A DNA stretch of 64,000 nt from Aeromicrobium sp. 9AM (GCF_902506105.1 NZ_LR733304.1:2429832-2493831), one strand, 5' to 3'. Shown: positions 25,264-33,710, numbered from the stretch's first letter. Program-made: numbers and translations. Notes: generated by a model from the sequence alone, not told the origin.

Positions 25264-25998
25264 TCAGCTCCGCAGCAGGTAGGCGTCCATGACCCAGCCC
25301 GCGTCGGCCTTGGTGGCGGCGCGGGCCTGGTCGATCTCGGCGGCGACGTCGGCGACCGGGCCGGCGACGAGGCGCTCGTGCTCGGTGCCGAGGTTGGCGC
25401 CCCACCAGATGTGCCACTCGTCGAAGCCGTCGAGGTCGATGCGGGCGCTCAGCATGACCAGGATGTTGTCGGCGCCGGCCTCGACCGCCTCGCGCAGCTT
25501 GCGCGCGGTCGTGACGGTGATCGGCTGGCCGATCTCGTGCAGCACGATGCGGTGCCGGGCGGCGAGCAGCTGCAGGCTCGAGATGCCGGGGATGACGTCC
25601 CACTCGGCCTCGACCTTGCCCCTGGCGAGGACACGCTCGACGATGCGGATCGTCGAGTCGTAGAACGCCGGGTCGCCCCAGACGAGGAAGCCGACATCGC
25701 CCTCGTGGTCGAGCATGACCCGCTCGTACGCCTCGGCGCGCGCCTCGTGCCAGTCGCTCACGGCGCCGCGGTAGTCGGCTGGATCCGCGCGGTCGCGCTC
25801 CGGATCGCGTACCGCCACGACCTGCGCCGCCGAACCGACGTGGCGGGTCAGCAGCTCCTGCCGCGCAGCCAACAACGGGTCGTCCGCACCCTTGTCGGCG
25901 ACGACGAAGTAGGCCACCGAGTGCATCGCGGCGACCGCCTCGAGGGTCACCTGGTCCGGGTCGCCGGGTCCGATCCCGATGACCCGGATGCGCCTCAT
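25264..25998 (-). CDS. cobF: Precorrin-6A synthase (deacetylating), CobF
   Basis: SAM-dependent methyltransferase of 244 aa that methylates C1 of precorrin-5 with loss of acetate, giving precorrin-6A; cobF is diagnostic of the aerobic cobalamin route. The tetrapyrrole-methylase P-loop IGIGPGDPDQVTLEA is at residues 6-20, and FLVWGDPAFYDS near 105 and IPGISSLQLLAAR near 140 are typical. The start overlaps the cobN stop (ATGA at 25995-25998), so it is the second gene under the cobN riboswitch. It faces the SDR gene tail to tail with no gap. Confidence 0.93.
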   Translation of the reverse strand: MRRIRVIGIGPGDPDQVTLEAVAAMHSVAYFVVADKGADDPLLAARQELLTRHVGSAAQVVAVRDPERDRADPADYRGAVSDWHEARAEAYERVMLDHEGDVGFLVWGDPAFYDSTIRIVERVLARGKVEAEWDVIPGISSLQLLAARHRIVLHEIGQPITVTTARKLREAVEAGADNILVMLSARIDLDGFDEWHIWWGANLGTEHERLVAGPVADVAAEIDQARAATKADAGWVMDAYLLRS

Positions 25999-28900
25999 CC
26001 CCGGTCCTCGAGGTCACCCTCGATGTCGAGGTAGACCTGCTGCATCGCCGCGAGCACCTCGGGATCGGGATCGGCCCACAGGTCACGGTCGGCGGCCTCG
26101 TTGAGCCGCTCGATGATGCCGCGCAGCGCCCACGGGTTGGCGTCCTTCATGAACGCCTGGTTGTCCTCGTCGAGCACGTACTCCTTGGCGAGCGTCTCGT
26201 ACATCCAGTCGTGCACGACACCGGTCGTCGCGTCGAAGCCGTAGAGGTAGTCGACCGTCGCGGCGAGCTCGAACGCGCCCTTGTAGCCGTGCCGCTGCAT
26301 CGCACCGATCCACCGCGGGTTGACGACGCGGGCGCGGAACACGCGAGTCGTCTCCTCCTGCAGGGTTCGCGTGCGTACGGCGTCGGGTGTCGTCGAGTCG
26401 CCGACGTACGCCTTGGGGTCCGAGCCGGTCAGCGCACGGACGGTCGCGACCATGCCGCCGTGGTACTGGAAGTAGTCGTCGGAGTCGGCGATGTCGTGCT
26501 CGCGGGTGTCGATGTTCTTGGCGGCGACCGCGATGCGCTTGTAGTTGGCGCGCATGTCGTCGGCCGCCGGTGCGCCGTCGAGGTCACGCCCGTACGCGAA
26601 GCCACCCCACGCGGTGTAGACCTCGGCGAGATCCTTGTCGTCGCGCCAGTTGCCGGCCTCGATGACCTGCAGGATGCCCGCGCCGTACGACCCCGGCTTC
26701 GACCCGAAGATGCGGGTCGTGGCGCGGCGCTGGTCGCCGTGCTCGGCGAGGTCGCGCTGCGCGTGCGCGCGTACGTAGTTGCGGTCGTCGGGCTCGTCGA
26801 GCTCGGCAACCTGGCGGATCGCGTCGTCGAGGATGGCGATGACGTGCGGGAACGCGTCGCGGAAGAACCCGGAGATGCGGACCGTCACGTCGATGCGCGG
26901 CCGGCCGAGCTCGTCGAGCGGCACGACGCGCAGGCCGTTGACCCGGCGGGACGCGGGATCCCACTCCGGCTCGACGCCGATCAGCGCGAGCACCTCGGCG
27001 ATGTCGTCGCCGGACGTACGCATCGCGGACGTGCCCCACACCGACAGCCCGACCGAGCGCGGGTAGTCACCGGTGTCCGCGAGGTGGCGCTCGATCAGCG
27101 AGTCGGCCATGGCCCGGCCGGTCTCCCAGGCGAGGCGGGACGGCACGGCCTTGGGGTCGACGGTGTAGAAGTTGCGGCCGGTCGGCAGCACGTTGACCAG
27201 CCCGCGCAGCGGCGAACCCGACGGGCCGGCAGGGATGAAGCCACCGTCGAGGGCGTGCAGCACGTGGTCGAGCTCGTCGGTGGTCTTCGCCAGACGTGGC
27301 ACGACCTCGGTGGCGGCGAACTCGAGGACGCGCACGACGTCGGGCACGTCCGTCAGGCTGCTGGCGGTGGCAACGTCCCAGTCGGCGTCCTCCATGGCCT
27401 GGATCAGCGCACGCGCCTGGTGCTCGATCTCATCGATGTCCCGAGTCGACACGGTCCCTGAACCCGTCGAAGGGTCCTTGAGGCCGAGCGCGGCACGCAG
27501 GCCGGGGACGGCCCCGGTCTCGCCGCCCCAGATCTGGCTCGCCCGCAGGATCGAGAGCACGAGGTTGACCCGCGCCTCGCCCTGCGGCGCCTGGCCGAGC
27601 ACGTGCAGGCCGTCGCGGATCTGGGCGTCCTTGATCTCGCACAGCCACCCGTCGACGTTGAAGATGAAGTCGTCGAAGTCGTCCTCGTCCGGGATGTCGT
27701 CGAGGCCGAGGTCGCGGTGCATCTCTGCGGCGCGCATGTGGGTCCAGATCTGCGAACGGATCGCCGGCAGCTTGGCCGGGTCCATGGCCGCGATGTTGGC
27801 GTACTCGTCGAGCAGCTGCTCGAGCTTGGCGATATCGCCGTACGACTCTGCGCGTGCCATCGGCGGGATCAGGTGGTCGACGATCGTGGCGTGCGCACGG
27901 CGCTTGGCCTGCGCACCCTCGCCGGGATCGTTGACGAGGAACGGATAGATCAGGGGCAGGTTGCCGATCGCGGCGTCGGTGCCGCAGGACGCCGACAACG
28001 CAGCGTTCTTGCCCGGCAGCCACTCCATCGAGCCGTGCTTGCCGAGGTGGACGACGGCGTGCGCGCCGAACGTCTCCTCCACCCACCGGTATGCGGCCAG
28101 GTAGTGGTGCGAGGGCGCCATGTCGGGATCGTGGTAGATCGCGACCGGGTTCTCGCCGTAGCCGCGAGGCGGCTGGATCATCAGCACGATGTTGCCGGCG
28201 CGGATCGTGGCGAGCACGATCTCTTGATCGTCGTTGACGAAGAGCTTGCCGGGCGCGGGACCCCACGCCTCGAGCATCCCGTCGCGCAGGTCGGGGTGGA
28301 AGCGCTCGAACCAGTCCGCGTACTGCGCGGCGGGGATGCGGACGTGGCTCTCGGTCAGCTGCACCTGGGTGAGCCATTCCTCGTCCTGGCCGCCGGCGGC
28401 GATCAGCGCGTGGATCAGCGCGTTGCCCGCCTCGGTCAGGTCGTCGAGCTCCAGACCCGGGATCTCGCCGGGCGCACCGAGGTCGTAGCCCGCATCGCGC
28501 AGCTCGCGCAGCAGGCGGATCGTCGACACGGGGGTGTCGAGGCCGACGGCGTTGCCGACCCGGCTGTGCTTGGTCGGGTAGGCCGACAGCATCAGGACGA
28601 CCTTGCGCTCGGCCGGCGCCGTGTGGCGCAGGCGGGCGTGGGCGACGGCGATGCCGGCGACCCGGGCGCAGCGCTCGGGGTCGGCGACGTAGCGCGGCAG
28701 GCCGTCCTCGTCGATCTCCTTGAACGAGAACGGTGCGGTGATGATGCGGCCGTCGAACTCAGGGATCGCGATCTGGTTGGCCGAGTCGAGCGGCGTGACG
28801 CCGTCGTCGGACGCCGCCCAGTCCTCGCGGCTCGAGGTCAGGCACAAGCCCTGCAGGATCGGGATGTCGAGGGCCTTCATGCGCTCGACGTCCCACGCCT

Positions 28901-29648
28901 CGTCGTCGCCGCCGGCGCTGACCGTGCCGGGCTTGGTGCCGCCGGCCGCGAGCACCGTGACGATCAGGGCGTCGAGCTTGCCCAGCTCGGTGAACAGCTC
29001 GTCGGGTGCGGCGCGCAGCGACGAGGAGAAGATCGGCACGCCGTACGCCTCGCCGGTCGCGTCGATCGCGTCTGCGAGCTGGTGCGCGAACGCGCTGTTG
29101 CCGGAGGCCTCGTGGGCCCTGTAGTAGAGGATGCCGATTCTGGGGAGTGGTTTCGAGACGCTCGTTCCTCGCTCCTCAACCACCGGTGGTTGAGGTGCGG
29201 AGCGAAGAGCCTCGAAACCACGTTCCGCGATCCCGAACTCGGGCAGCACCGCGGGCGGCTCGAAGCCCTCGCCGGTCAGCAGGACCGTGTCGGACAAGAA
29301 GGCGTGCAGCTGCGCAAGGTTGGCCGGGCCGCCCTCGGCGAGATAGACGTGCGCGTCGGCGCAGACGCCGATCGGCACGGTCGACTGCTCCATGAGCTCG
29401 GCGTTCGGGGCCTGCTCGCCGCCGAGCACGACCATCGGCTTGCCCGTGGCCCGGATGCGTTCGAAGCCCTCGCACAGGTCCTGCGGCGAGCCCAGGATGC
29501 GGGCGACCACGAGGTCGGCCGACTCGATCGCCGCCGCCATCTCCTGGTGCCCGGGACGGGACGGGTTGGCGTACGTGTAGTCCGCGCCACTGGCGCGGGC
29601 CGACAGCAGGTCGGTGTCGGACGTGGACAGCAGCGCGATGCGCGTCAT
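25995..29648 (-). CDS. cobN: Cobaltochelatase large subunit CobN
   Basis: Cobalt-inserting chelatase subunit of 1217 aa, acting on hydrogenobyrinic acid a,c-diamide with an AAA+/VWA partner (here probably the fused protein at 37926-39974). The CobN/BchH architecture is continuous, e.g. HLGKHGSMEWLPGKNAALS, PRSVGLSVWGTSAMRTSGDD in two parts and YGAGILQVIEAGNW. The ATG at 29648 has a GAGGA site and sits just after a cobalamin riboswitch. Two dispersed repeats are embedded in frame: a 75-bp double palindrome at residues 143-167 and a CCCTTCGAC-type copy at 726-731. The protein is near full family length, so both appear tolerated. Confidence 0.95.
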   Translation of the reverse strand: MTRIALLSTSDTDLLSARASGADYTYANPSRPGHQEMAAAIESADLVVARILGSPQDLCEGFERIRATGKPMVVLGGEQAPNAELMEQSTVPIGVCADAHVYLAEGGPANLAQLHAFLSDTVLLTGEGFEPPAVLPEFGIAERGFEALRSAPQPPVVEERGTSVSKPLPRIGILYYRAHEASGNSAFAHQLADAIDATGEAYGVPIFSSSLRAAPDELFTELGKLDALIVTVLAAGGTKPGTVSAGGDDEAWDVERMKALDIPILQGLCLTSSREDWAASDDGVTPLDSANQIAIPEFDGRIITAPFSFKEIDEDGLPRYVADPERCARVAGIAVAHARLRHTAPAERKVVLMLSAYPTKHSRVGNAVGLDTPVSTIRLLRELRDAGYDLGAPGEIPGLELDDLTEAGNALIHALIAAGGQDEEWLTQVQLTESHVRIPAAQYADWFERFHPDLRDGMLEAWGPAPGKLFVNDDQEIVLATIRAGNIVLMIQPPRGYGENPVAIYHDPDMAPSHHYLAAYRWVEETFGAHAVVHLGKHGSMEWLPGKNAALSASCGTDAAIGNLPLIYPFLVNDPGEGAQAKRRAHATIVDHLIPPMARAESYGDIAKLEQLLDEYANIAAMDPAKLPAIRSQIWTHMRAAEMHRDLGLDDIPDEDDFDDFIFNVDGWLCEIKDAQIRDGLHVLGQAPQGEARVNLVLSILRASQIWGGETGAVPGLRAALGLKDPSTGSGTVSTRDIDEIEHQARALIQAMEDADWDVATASSLTDVPDVVRVLEFAATEVVPRLAKTTDELDHVLHALDGGFIPAGPSGSPLRGLVNVLPTGRNFYTVDPKAVPSRLAWETGRAMADSLIERHLADTGDYPRSVGLSVWGTSAMRTSGDDIAEVLALIGVEPEWDPASRRVNGLRVVPLDELGRPRIDVTVRISGFFRDAFPHVIAILDDAIRQVAELDEPDDRNYVRAHAQRDLAEHGDQRRATTRIFGSKPGSYGAGILQVIEAGNWRDDKDLAEVYTAWGGFAYGRDLDGAPAADDMRANYKRIAVAAKNIDTREHDIADSDDYFQYHGGMVATVRALTGSDPKAYVGDSTTPDAVRTRTLQEETTRVFRARVVNPRWIGAMQRHGYKGAFELAATVDYLYGFDATTGVVHDWMYETLAKEYVLDEDNQAFMKDANPWALRGIIERLNEAADRDLWADPDPEVLAAMQQVYLDIEGDLEDRG
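27456..27473 (-). repeat. Intragenic STGS repeat (family B) in cobN
   Basis: Minus strand CCTTCGACGGGTTCAGGG, 16 of 18 positions as in the other family B copies; it encodes the PSTGSG part of DPSTGSGTVS in CobN. Confidence 0.6.
29147..29221. repeat. 75-bp double palindromic unit inside cobN (family C)
   Basis: Two ~38-base units meet head to head at a perfect 20-bp palindrome CTCAACCACCGGTGGTTGAG (29175-29194); the outer ends are GTGGTTTCGAG and CTCGAAACCAC. It is translated in frame as RGFEALRSAPQPPVVEERG followed by TSVSKPL. The same unit lies between genes at 16589-16682 in the reversed order. Confidence 0.85.
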
Positions 29649-29654
29649 GTTCCT

Positions 29655-29795
29655 CCTCGGGGTTCTCGCCCCGTTGTGGTGGGAGTCGCCGCGGTCAGTG
29701 TCTGGCTCGTCCGAAGACTCACAGTGGCGGAACCGCCCCGGGTTTGCACCGGAGTTCCTGCATCCGCGGCGAGCGGGTGTGCTCAGCCTACCGGC
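29655..29795 (-). ncRNA. Cobalamin riboswitch upstream of cobN
   Basis: Minus-strand leader with the conserved core: GGAACTCCGGTGCAAACCCGG, here split as GGAACTCCGGTG and CAAACCCGG, then the B12 box GCCACTGTGAGTC (29716-29728) and GCCAGACA closing the core. The ends are approximate. It is expected to shut off cobN-cobF when adenosylcobalamin is plentiful. Confidence 0.9.
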
Positions 29796-29845
29796 CGTGC
29801 GCATGGGCGCGGCCCGGCAGACCGGGCGATCGGTAGGGTCGGTGC

Positions 29846-30325
29846 ATGACCGAGCGCATCGAGGCCGAACGCTTCATCCCGGCCTCCGCCGCCGATGTCT
29901 TCGCAGTCCTGTGCGACCCCCAGGGTCACGTTGCGATCGACGCCTCCGGCATGCTGCAGGACGCCGACGGTGACATCGTCGGGGCGGCCGGCGACACGTT
30001 CGTCGTCCACATGGACCGGGAGTCGCTCAACGACATCCCTGACTACGGGAAGTACGACGTCACGGTCACGATCGAGGACTTCCAGCGCGATCGCCTGATC
30101 TCGTGGTCGATCCTCGGCAAGGTCCGTCCCGGCATGGGCCACACCTACGGCTATCGCCTCGAGCCGGCCGATGGCGGCACACTCGTCACCTCGTTCTACG
30201 ACTGGTCGAACGTCAGCCAGGACTGGAAGGATTCCGGCATCTTTCCGGTGGTCTCGGTGACCAACCTGAGCGGCACGCTCGGCATCCTCGACCGGGCCGT
30301 GCGCCGCGGCTACGCACGAGGATGA
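29846..30325 (+). CDS. SRPBCC (polyketide cyclase/START-like) protein
   Basis: A 159-aa single-domain protein of the SRPBCC hydrophobic-ligand fold: N-terminal ERFIPASAADVFAVLCDPQGH, a central beta region and the C-terminal long helix. Such proteins bind lipids or aromatic ligands, and no catalytic signature is clear. The ATG at 29846 lies about 50 bases past the start of the oppositely oriented riboswitch, so it shares the divergent promoter region with cobN, which looks accidental. Followed 36 bases later by the RNase HI gene. Confidence 0.78.
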   Translation: MTERIEAERFIPASAADVFAVLCDPQGHVAIDASGMLQDADGDIVGAAGDTFVVHMDRESLNDIPDYGKYDVTVTIEDFQRDRLISWSILGKVRPGMGHTYGYRLEPADGGTLVTSFYDWSNVSQDWKDSGIFPVVSVTNLSGTLGILDRAVRRGYARG

Positions 30326-30361
30326 TGTGAGACTCTCACCCCCACCACCCAGGAGCAGCTC

Positions 30362-30904
30362 GTGACACTCGCCAGGACCCACACCGACGTGATGCAGCTG
30401 GGCGGCGCGATCGTCGTCGGCACCGACGGCTCGTGCATGACGAATCCCGGGCCGACCGGCTGGGCGTACGTCGCGGACGACGGCGCCTCGGCATGCGGCG
30501 GGCTGCTGCAGGGCACCAACAACATCGGCGAGCTGCTGGCGGTCGAGAACGCGCTGCGCGACTTCGCCGACCGGCCGCTCGTCATCCAGGCCGACTCGTC
30601 CTACACGATCGGCTGCTCGACGACGTGGGCCAGCGGGTGGGCGCGCAACGGCTGGCGCAACTCCAAGAAGGAGATCGTCGCCAATGTCGAGATCGTGCAG
30701 GGGATCTACGCGCTGATGCAGGCCCGGCGCGACTCCGGCGCTCCGGTCTTCTTCCAGAAGGTCAAGGCGCACCTCACGGACCTCTCGGTATGGCCCCTCA
30801 ACGTCGCCGCCGACACCCTCGCGGGCCAGGCATCGGCACGCGCCGCACGCGGCGACATCACCGAAGTACGTACGACAGGGCTGCTCAGCGGCACGAATGG
30901 ATGA
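30362..30904 (+). CDS. Ribonuclease HI family protein
   Basis: RNase H fold protein of 180 aa that would cut RNA in RNA-DNA hybrids. The acidic residues are present: Asp22 in GTDGSC, Glu57 in NNIGELLAVENAL, Asp78 in QADSSYTIG and an Asp in NVAADTLAGQAS near the end. Classical RNase HI has a slightly different spacing and a basic handle; this is a shorter, actinobacterial variant. The GTG at 30362 has AGGAG eight bases upstream. The stop overlaps the start of the FhuF-like gene (ATGA at 30901-30904). Confidence 0.82.
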   Translation: MTLARTHTDVMQLGGAIVVGTDGSCMTNPGPTGWAYVADDGASACGGLLQGTNNIGELLAVENALRDFADRPLVIQADSSYTIGCSTTWASGWARNGWRNSKKEIVANVEIVQGIYALMQARRDSGAPVFFQKVKAHLTDLSVWPLNVAADTLAGQASARAARGDITEVRTTGLLSGTNG

Positions 30905-31626
30905 CCACCGGCCAGGATGACGTCGCGCTCGACCTCGCTGCCGAGGTCGGGCCGTTCTTCGTCCTGGACCGCTGGACCGCAGACGCCGGCTGGCGCCCGT
31001 TGCGCGAGCTCACCGACCCCGGTGTCATCGCCGAGCGCGTCGCTGCGGCTCGTGGGCTGCTTGCCGAGCGGTCGGGAGTCGCTCTCGACGAGATCGAGGA
31101 GCGCGCGACCGCGTCGATCGTGTTCCTCGGCTTGGCCGCCCGGCTCGTGTCGCCTGCCTTCGCGTCGGCGGTGCTCGCCGGTCGCGTCCCGCGCCTGCTC
31201 CTTGACGAGCTCTGGTGGCAGCCGGTCGTCGGCGGTCCGTGGCCGCTGGCCCGCAGCGCGGTCGGCGAGTCGCCGTCCGGAGATCTCGCGGACGACCTCG
31301 ACGCCCGCATCCTGCAACCGATCGTCGCCCCGCTGCTCGACGCCTTCGGACGTACGTTCGCGGTCTCCCCGCAGGTGCTCTGGGGCAGTGTCGCGTCGAG
31401 CCTCGCCGGTGCCCTGACGATGCTCCGCACGGCGCGTCCCGATCGCGCAGAGGCGGCGACGCAGCTCGTCGGGCGGCTGCTCGAGGGCGGCACGCTGGCC
31501 GGCACGGGGGACCTCGATCCCGCAGGGCCGTCATTCGTACGGCGTTCGTGCTGCCTGTTCTACCGAGTCCCGGGAGCCGGCATCTGCGGCGACTGCGTGC
31601 TGGACGAGGCGCCGACCTCTGCGTGA
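30901..31626 (+). CDS. FhuF-like (2Fe-2S) siderophore ferric reductase
   Basis: A 241-aa protein ending in CC-x10-C-xx-C (Cys217, Cys218, Cys229, Cys232; SCCLFYRVPGAGICGDCVL), exactly the FhuF spacing of [2Fe-2S] ferric-siderophore reductases. The helical N-terminal two thirds has the IucA/FhuF-like layout (ASIVFLGLAARLVSPAFA, LWWQPVVGGPWPLA, QVLWGSVASSLAGALTML). It would release iron from hydroxamate siderophores in the cytosol, and could serve the desferrioxamine-type system at 8.8-13.9 kb, though no iron box is visible. Translationally coupled to the RNase HI gene; the longer frame upstream is a shadow. Confidence 0.85.
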   Translation: MTTGQDDVALDLAAEVGPFFVLDRWTADAGWRPLRELTDPGVIAERVAAARGLLAERSGVALDEIEERATASIVFLGLAARLVSPAFASAVLAGRVPRLLLDELWWQPVVGGPWPLARSAVGESPSGDLADDLDARILQPIVAPLLDAFGRTFAVSPQVLWGSVASSLAGALTMLRTARPDRAEAATQLVGRLLEGGTLAGTGDLDPAGPSFVRRSCCLFYRVPGAGICGDCVLDEAPTSA

Positions 31627-31679
31627 GCCTCCGTCCGGTGGCACGATGGCGAAAGAACGCCCCGTCCCGAGGAGCCACG

Positions 31680-32069
31680 ATGAGCTGGATCGGCCCGACC
31701 GCCAAGAAGAGCGCCAAGCTCGCGGTCAAGTACGGCCCGCAGGCCAAGATCGCCTGGGAGAAGGTCGGCAAGCCGGCGAGCGAGGTCGCCGCCAAGAAGG
31801 CGCAGAGCCAGCTGCAGCGACGCAAGGCGTTCGCCAAGGCGGCCACCGTGACCGACGGCGCCGTCCTGCGCCAGATCCATCAGGGCGAGCCGGTCTGGGT
31901 CGTGCTGTCGCACGGCGAACCGGTGGACTGCTTCCCGCCGGTCGACATCGACCTGCCGGAGCTGATCACGAACGCGGACCTGTCTGCTGCGGTGTCGTCG
32001 AAGGAGTTCGAGGAGAAGCGGGTCAAGGCTCGCGTCGAACGAGCCCGTCAGCGGCGGACCAAGCGCTAG
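31680..32069 (+). CDS. Conserved-looking hypothetical protein
   Basis: A 129-aa basic protein that I do not recognise. It starts MSWIGPTAKKSAKLAVKYGP, has a lysine-rich amphipathic first half (residues 1-55), a beta-like middle (RQIHQGEPVWVVLSHGEPVDCFPP, in outline) and a charged C-terminal helix (EFEEKRVKARVERARQRRTKR in outline). The ATG at 31680 follows GAGGAG by about six bases. Basic ends could bind nucleic acid or membrane surfaces, but nothing specific can be claimed. It lies between the FhuF-like gene and cobG. Confidence 0.6.
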   Translation: MSWIGPTAKKSAKLAVKYGPQAKIAWEKVGKPASEVAAKKAQSQLQRRKAFAKAATVTDGAVLRQIHQGEPVWVVLSHGEPVDCFPPVDIDLPELITNADLSAAVSSKEFEEKRVKARVERARQRRTKR

Positions 32070-32104
32070 ACATCACGAGAAATCGCGCGTGACACCATGA
32101 CGGG

Positions 32105-32983
32105 GTGACGAACCGCTCGCATCCCGACCGCTGTCCCGGCGTCCTGCGACCCTGGATCGCAGACGACGGCGCGATCGTGCGGCTGCGGCTCATCGGTGGC
32201 GTGCTGCCGACCTCGGCCCTGCGCGACCTCGTCGGCATTGCAGCCGATTTCGCCGACGGCACGATCCTGCTGACCAAGCGGACCAACCTGCAGCTCCGCG
32301 GCATCGAGCACTCCGACAGCTGCGTGCCCGCCGTGCTGGTGGACGCGATCGCCGAGGCCGGGCTGCTGCCGTCGCCGTCCCACGAGCTGGTGCGCAACAT
32401 CATGGTGTCGCCCCTCACGGGTCGCCTCGGTGGCCGCGCCGACCTGCGCGAGACCGCGCGCGAGCTCGACCACCTGCTGTGCGCCGAGCCGGACTTCGCG
32501 GGTCTCGCCGGCCGGTTCCTGTTCGTCCTCGACGACGGCCGCGGCGACATCGCCTCACGGTCGCTCGACCTCGGGCTCATGGCCGTCGATGCCGAGACCG
32601 TCCAGCTGCGTGTGGGCTCGCACCAGTGGGGTCCGCTCGTGAGCCTCGACGAGGCACCCGCGGCCCTGCTCTCCTACGCTCACGCGTTCCTCCGGCTGCG
32701 GGGCGAGGGCGAGTCCGCGCTGTGGCACATCGACGAGCTGCCCGAGGGTGGCGCCGAGCTGCTCGGCACGCATCACGCCCGCGATCTCCGGACCCAGGTC
32801 AGCGCGCTCCCCCCGCCATACGGCATCATCGCGCAGGACGACGGCCGCAGCGCCGAACACCTCGCGGTGCCTGACGGCCTGCTCACCCCCGAGCTCGCGG
32901 CGACGGTCCTGGCTCGCGCCGGCACCGAGGTGATCGTGACGCCGTGGCGGAGCATCGTCATCCCCGACCTGGAGACTGCATGA
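32105..32983 (+). CDS. cobG: CobG-like precorrin-3B synthase, short and lacking the Fe-S cysteines
   Basis: A 292-aa protein with nitrite/sulfite-reductase ferredoxin-like repeats: CPGVLRPWIADDGAIVRLRL in outline, LLTKRTNLQLRG (N-terminal half) and TEVIVTPWRSIVIPDL (C-terminal half). CobG proteins (roughly 350-460 aa) continue after this point with a cysteine motif that binds a 4Fe-4S cluster; here the reading frame stops at 32983 and only three scattered cysteines exist. It therefore lacks the cluster region needed for precorrin-3A hydroxylation/ring contraction as known. GTG start at 32105. The next gene is the 27-codon ORF (ATGA overlap), then cobH. Confidence 0.7.
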   Translation: MTNRSHPDRCPGVLRPWIADDGAIVRLRLIGGVLPTSALRDLVGIAADFADGTILLTKRTNLQLRGIEHSDSCVPAVLVDAIAEAGLLPSPSHELVRNIMVSPLTGRLGGRADLRETARELDHLLCAEPDFAGLAGRFLFVLDDGRGDIASRSLDLGLMAVDAETVQLRVGSHQWGPLVSLDEAPAALLSYAHAFLRLRGEGESALWHIDELPEGGAELLGTHHARDLRTQVSALPPPYGIIAQDDGRSAEHLAVPDGLLTPELAATVLARAGTEVIVTPWRSIVIPDLETA

Positions 32984-33063
32984 CCGAGCGGAGCGAGCGA
33001 ATCATCAGGACACTCATGCCGAGGCCTCCTTACCATTGCTTCTTCGAGGAGGCATCGGCATGA
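32980..33063 (+). CDS. 27-codon ORF linking cobG to cobH
   Basis: An ATG at 32980 overlaps the cobG stop, and the ORF ends at TGA 33061-33063 overlapping the cobH ATG: both junctions are ATGA. The predicted peptide is MTERSERIIRTLMPRPPYH plus CFFEEASA. Its first half coincides with a dispersed GAGCGGAGCGAGCGAATC-type repeat (32985-33003), so it may be a chance ORF or a coupling ORF. It contains the GAGGAGG ribosome-binding site of cobH. Confidence 0.35.
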   Translation: MTERSERIIRTLMPRPPYHCFFEEASA

Positions 33064-33710
33064 CGCCCGAGAAGCCCGCCCGCCACTACGACTACGTCGC
33101 CGACGGACCGGCGATCTACGTCGACTCGTTCGCGACGATCCGCGCCGAGGCCGAGCTGTCGCACATCCCGACCGACGCCGAGAAGGTCGCCGTGCGGATG
33201 GTGCACGCCTGCGGCCAGGTCGACCTGACCCGCGACCTCGACATCCATCCCCGACTGGTGTCGGCGGCTCGTGGCGCCCTCGAGGCCGGCGCGCCGATCC
33301 TGACCGACGCCACCATGGTCGCCTCCGGTGTCACCCGCGCGCGACTGCCCAAGGACAACGAGGTGCTGTGCCTGCTGCGCGACGAGCGGGTGCCGGCGCT
33401 GGCCAAGGAATGGTCGACGACCCGCTCCGCAGCCGCGGTGTCGCTGTGGGCGGACCGGCTCGACGGTGCCGTCGTCGCCTTCGGCAACGCACCGACAGCC
33501 CTGTTCCACCTGCTCGAGATGCTGCTCGACGGCGCACCCCGGCCGGCCGCGATCATCGGTACGCCGGTGGGATTCATCGGCGCCGCCGAGTCCAAGGAGG
33601 CGCTGGCAGCGTTCTCGTTGGACATCCCCTACCTGACGGTGCACGGTCGCCGCGGCGGTTCGGCGATGGCAGCATCCGCACTCAACGCGATCGCCCAGGA
33701 GCGCGAGTGA
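33060..33710 (+). CDS. cobH: Precorrin-8X methylmutase CobH
   Basis: Isomerase of 216 aa that moves the C11 methyl to C12, giving hydrogenobyrinic acid. The catalytic His49 lies in MVHACGQVDL; TDATMVASGV, the AFGNAPTALF segment and GTPVGFIGAAESKEAL are typical. The ATG at 33060 has GAGGAGG upstream at seven bases. It follows the short cobG and overlaps cobIJ at its end (GTGA at 33707-33710), so cobG, cobH and cobIJ form a coupled set. Confidence 0.95.
   Translation: MTPEKPARHYDYVADGPAIYVDSFATIRAEAELSHIPTDAEKVAVRMVHACGQVDLTRDLDIHPRLVSAARGALEAGAPILTDATMVASGVTRARLPKDNEVLCLLRDERVPALAKEWSTTRSAAAVSLWADRLDGAVVAFGNAPTALFHLLEMLLDGAPRPAAIIGTPVGFIGAAESKEALAAFSLDIPYLTVHGRRGGSAMAASALNAIAQERE

Noticed and set aside
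27603..29849. Long plus-strand frame opposite cobN
   Set aside because: High-G+C codon shadow of cobN; no motif, and cobN has family features along its whole length.
32985..33003. GAGCGGAGCGAGCGAATC words considered as a possible insertion-sequence end
   Set aside because: No transposase or target-site duplication is visible; it looks like one of the short dispersed repeats of this genome.
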